Source of the DNA: Acanthopleura granulata
Taxonomy: Eukaryota > Mollusca > Polyplacophora > Chitonida > Chitonidae
Reading direction: 5' to 3'
DNA length: 64,000 nucleotides
NCBI GenBank assembly: GCA_016165875.1
Contig: JABBOT010000002.1
Span: 36,049,868 to 36,113,867 of the forward strand
Numbering within the stretch: the first letter of the stretch is position 1; each line of letters begins with the position of its first letter. The notes under the pieces were generated by a model. The model made no database searches, was not told where the DNA came from, and saw nothing but the letters and a program-made list of their open reading frames with translations. The position numbers were made by a program, and so were the translations under genes. Positions 60,426-64,000 of the stretch are shown here, piece after piece.

Positions 60426-62599
60426 TGACATGACCTTAAAGATAACATTATGAAACATTCCATTGTAAAAATCTATAGTTACAGAGTTTCCACTCTGCAG
60501 GAAACAAATTCAGTACAAAATCCGACAGTGATATAAAAATTACTAAGACATCTTTTCTACGTATATCATTAACCCAAAGGTTCTCCTCATTATGTTACCG
60601 TCCATATTTATAACATTATCTTATTGCTTTAATGAGTTGGAGACTAACTCGGAGTCATTTACCCGATATGATAAATGCGAATAAAGCATACAGATTGCTG
60701 ATTTCTGCCAATTAGCATAATCAAAGTAATTGCAAAGCCAGCTAATTTGGATGATAAGTAGAAGGCATCTCCTTCACCTGAGTGTTTGATGTTTAATTGG
60801 TATGTCTTTTCCAGGTGAGTGACTAGCGTTTGATTGCTAAGATACACCTGAGATGATAACCACGCCCGTCAAAACACTACTGATACTGTAATCCGTGAAT
60901 ACACAAACAAGCTGTTGATACAAGATAAACTGTAACCAGCGAGAAATTCCAAAACTGTACCAAAATGGTCTTAGTACACTCAGCATTAGATCAGGCCATC
61001 ACATTAGGTGCTGTTAAGAAGAGAAAACAGTCACGCATGTGGTTACGTCCTCCACAGCCTTTCAGCAAAAACGTCACGGGATCAAAGCTCCCATATTTAT
61101 AGTAATCTCCACATGAAGAGATGAATTAGAATGAATTGAACGAACATATTTTGTAGAATACACAATATTGATCTAAAGTAATATTTATACATGCATTGAC
61201 GCCTCACTTAAAACCTTTATTTACCAAATTATATACATTATAATGCAACTCATGAGTGTGTTGAAGTTTGTAACAATGTTCCATTGGGCGTTGAAACACG
61301 ACTGTTTATGATCATAATACTTCACAGCCAGGTTAATAAGGCAGTGTAAAGGCTATAATGTGCACGATATAATGCGATAATGATGTTGTTCAGTGCTCAG
61401 TCAAGGCTGTGTATGGAGAAACGCACTTCCTCACCTTTACCTGCATAGACATTAATTATAAGATAAACATAAGACGTTGTGTTATCTGTACGTCGGTGTT
61501 GTTGATTGCAGATCGCATTATCACCTGGTTGTTGGTGTCTAAATGGCCAGACACTAATGCTGTTCACGGCACAAAGAACTTGTCTGTTTCAAGCCGTGGG
61601 TTATTTCTGGAGACGAAGATTTTCCATTAGCACGAGAAAACACGCTGGCTGCAAATGAGAAGTGTGAGGCAAAATTATTGTTATCATGAAGCGCAAATAA
61701 ATACACTAGTTCGTGTTAAATTATGCGCCCCAGTAACGGTACGAATCGAACGATTAAAGAAGAATGTAGTTGCAAAAACGGAATAGTTTATAGTCTCAAT
61801 GAAGGATATAAACCAATGACCCGACAGTTTCATGCAGCTCGGCCTCAAATAAAGACGCGAACTTTCTCTGGATTTGACGTAAACTCGTCAGTGACAACCG
61901 AGGTTTAGAATAACTGGACGAAATACTGTGAGAGAAACTGCTCTCAAAGACACGCTGTAAAATAATTCCATCGCACAGGTGTCTAATTACAAGTCGTTTC
62001 ATCCTAGTAAGACTTTGCATGGAATCGACTGTCAGTTGGATTTGTTTTCGATACACATGTGACAAGCTTAAATATTTGTAAACATATACTAACTGTAGAG
62101 TTTGGGTTATACAGATAACTAAGAGAGGGACCTTAATCATGGCCGATACACTGATTGAGTTTCAACAACAACAACGATGGCAGCTGCCACTTTTCATCTC
62201 CACGTGAGCACTTCTGCTGACCTGCTTGGGGCGGATACTCCTGGCACGTTGAGTAAATACACCGTAGATTTTATTATGCTGTGGTAAATTTATTTTGTCA
62301 TTGTATAAAAGTTTAAGTGGTTGCCTTAAATTGCTTACCGTTTCTGGTTATGCGAATGTATTCTGTTAAAGATTGCTAATGAGAAACAGGATATCCGGTC
62401 TGTGATGGGTGGTCTCCATCTATCACTGGTGAGCTTTGGGTAAATAGCACGGCCATTCTTGACAGCCTTCAGCCTGGTCATGTCAACAGTTTGATATTGT
62501 GTAATTAATGTTGTCAGACATCTTAATCAGCTGGAAAACTTGAAACAAAAACGTCTCTCTAGACAAGCTAGAATTCTGTAAGTCAGCAGATAATGACTC
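60426..62599. other. Unique AT-rich sequence, no recognised gene
   Basis: The minus frame 61796-62140 has no recognisable domain. No repeats. Confidence 0.5.
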
Positions 62600-63140
62600 T
62601 ATGGCTGCATTCAGACGTAATAAGAGACGACAGATATAGTCGGCATTTACACCCATAAAAAACATTATTAATTTGACTGCGGAGGGAAAATGATAAGTGC
62701 TACAGCCTGGAGCGGCAGATAAACAACATGTGTCAGAACTCTAAAGTCTTTCCCGCTAATAATAAAGTATTTACAGTGATGCCAATTCATTAAATGAGCC
62801 TAGATTTATGGCTGTGACCAGCATCAAAGCCCTGCCATTCCCTCGACTCAGGAATTGTAATTTGGGATTCGTGTTTTTGCTGTCAAGTTATTAACTGCAA
62901 ACTGGTCGGGTTTTTTAGCCATGAGAAGCGGTGCTGTGTGGCGCTCACCGCTGCTGAATGGAGTCGACCAAGTGTGATATATAGGTTTATAACATGTGAC
63001 AGTTCTGACAGGTTCGCGTAATGTCTCATTCCGCGCTCCACATGCCTACAAACAACAGCCAGGCTGCACGGCCCGTCTAGCTCGGTATCTACCCACGGTG
63101 TCATCCAGTGTAAACCCAAGCCGCTACCTTGGCAATCAGC
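62600..63140. promoter_or_regulatory. CNE-like island (candidate regulatory DNA)
   Basis: Balanced complex sequence: 'gcattcagacgtaataagag' near 62607, 'gatgccaattcattaaatga' near 62779. The minus frame 62883-63251 (122 codons) is open but lacks a domain I recognise. Texture-based call. Confidence 0.25.
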
Positions 63141-63709
63141 ACAACCAGTAATCACCTCTATAACGCAACTGGTTCCAGCAGAAAAGTTATAAATGAACGC
63201 ACGACTGCTGCTCACATAGAACAAAGTGTCTACGTCGATATTTTCACGCACAATTAAGTCAACCTAAGCACGATAGCTTCCAATGAAGGCCGTGCGTATA
63301 TTAGCAACACAGTGAACTAAACAAAGCACCCATTGCCTTCGTCAGCTTGCTCGGAGGGTAGGGAGTCAGTGCAACTGTAAACACCCATACCACCAACGAC
63401 AGGGCTTTTTTCATAAGGAATTCTGCTTGGAGTCCATTGTCCAAGTTCAAGTTCGACTCACCACAAAAAGTGAGTTCTGAGGCACATTAATCCAAATGTT
63501 CGCCAATTCTGAACTATTTTAAGAGAGCTACTTGAAAGGATTGAATGTAATGAAATAAAGTTATGGAGATTCTGTAGAAGACACATGTTGGCTGCAAGAG
63601 AATTACCTTCCGTGGCAAATCTGAGACGTGCCAGATTGCAATGGACCAGTAAATCATAACTAAAGGTTATGGTTCGGTTAAAGGTACTCAGGTTCGGTAG
63701 TGATCACAG

Positions 63710-63866
63710 AGGCCTAGGGTGCAAGCCTTGCTCACGGTGGTAGTCAGATACCATCTGTATGAGCTCCGGTGTTTCTCTCATGTACTCCGTCCGGTTTCCT
63801 GTCCACATGAACCTGACGAAAAAACACCAACGAAATAAATAAAATAACAAAATAAATGAATATAAA
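63710..63866 (+). mobile_element. Degenerate family A-type SINE with internal deletion
   Basis: 'tttctctcatgtactccgtc' followed by 'cggtttcctgtccacatgaa' corresponds to the body of the family A SINE in sense orientation. The copy then jumps to 'aaaaaacaccaacgaaataa' and an A-rich tail with AAAT repeats. The block of about 45 nt that normally lies between them (including the 'gtcgtataagtg' segment) is deleted. The head at 63700-63750 is poorly recognisable. Confidence 0.6.
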
Positions 63867-64000
63867 TGTGCAGTGTTGGCCACGCTGTATTGCACGCAGT
63901 AATTTTATAGTTTCTTCTCAGTACCTTATATACATCAATATGATAGGGGAAGCTAAAATGTAGACTCTCTGAAACTAGGCAAAGCAACGAATCATGACAT

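Noticed and set aside
62883..63251. 122-codon minus frame
   Set aside because: No recognised domain; sits in a CNE-like island; chance cannot be excluded.

Overview
The window looks like 64 kb of non-coding nuclear DNA from a lophotrochozoan animal, most likely a mollusc. The best taxonomic evidence is several SINE copies whose bodies and tails I recognise as common molluscan types: a tRNA-derived head, a conserved body carrying the 'ggcgaccagcat' segment, and tails of TAAA or ATTC repeats. Composition is AT-leaning with homopolymer runs, (AT)n and (TTTA)n microsatellites and isolated GC-richer islands. I recognise no protein-coding gene, tRNA, rRNA or known miRNA. Reading frames outside repeats are no longer than chance would allow, and most of the long ones lie in tandem arrays whose periodicity keeps frames open. 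Three short stretches are offered as weak exon candidates (41373-41609, 47821-47919, 55866-55969).

Layout. 1-425 is two minus-strand SINEs back to back. 426-14200 is mostly unique AT-rich DNA with a 100-bp hairpin element (5201-5300), an (AT)n tract (10715-10773), a SINE fragment (11551) and three islands that read like conserved non-coding elements (1000-1900, 8690-9310, 12640-13300). From 14.2 kb to 60.4 kb the window is punctuated by about 17 mostly unrelated degenerate tandem arrays with units of 19-68 nt. They lie at 14.2, 17.6, 21.5, 23.4, 27.5, 29.8, 31.3, 32.9, 33.5, 38.2, 40.2, 42.5, 45.5, 51.3, 55.4, 56.5 and 60.1 kb and together cover roughly 8-9 kb. Between them lie more CNE-like islands: 16550-17110, 20250-21500, 26000-26560, 28070-28870, 31745-32110, 34931-36250, 40850-41330, 44990-45310, 57600-58640 and 62600-63140. 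A perfect 42-bp inverted repeat embedded in TA microsatellite lies at 34215-34331, and a short CpG-dense 80% GC patch at 53941-54065.

Interpretation (inference). The alternation of arrays, SINE debris and islands rich in homeodomain/TALE-type motifs, with no exon, would fit a gene desert or very large intron next to a developmental regulator. Nothing here shows which gene. No operon-like or multi-gene system is visible. The most unusual signals are the density and independence of the minisatellite arrays, the fold-back at 34.2 kb, and arrays that multiply apparent transcription-factor sites (TGAGTCA at 17.6 kb, kappaB-like palindromes at 51.3 kb).
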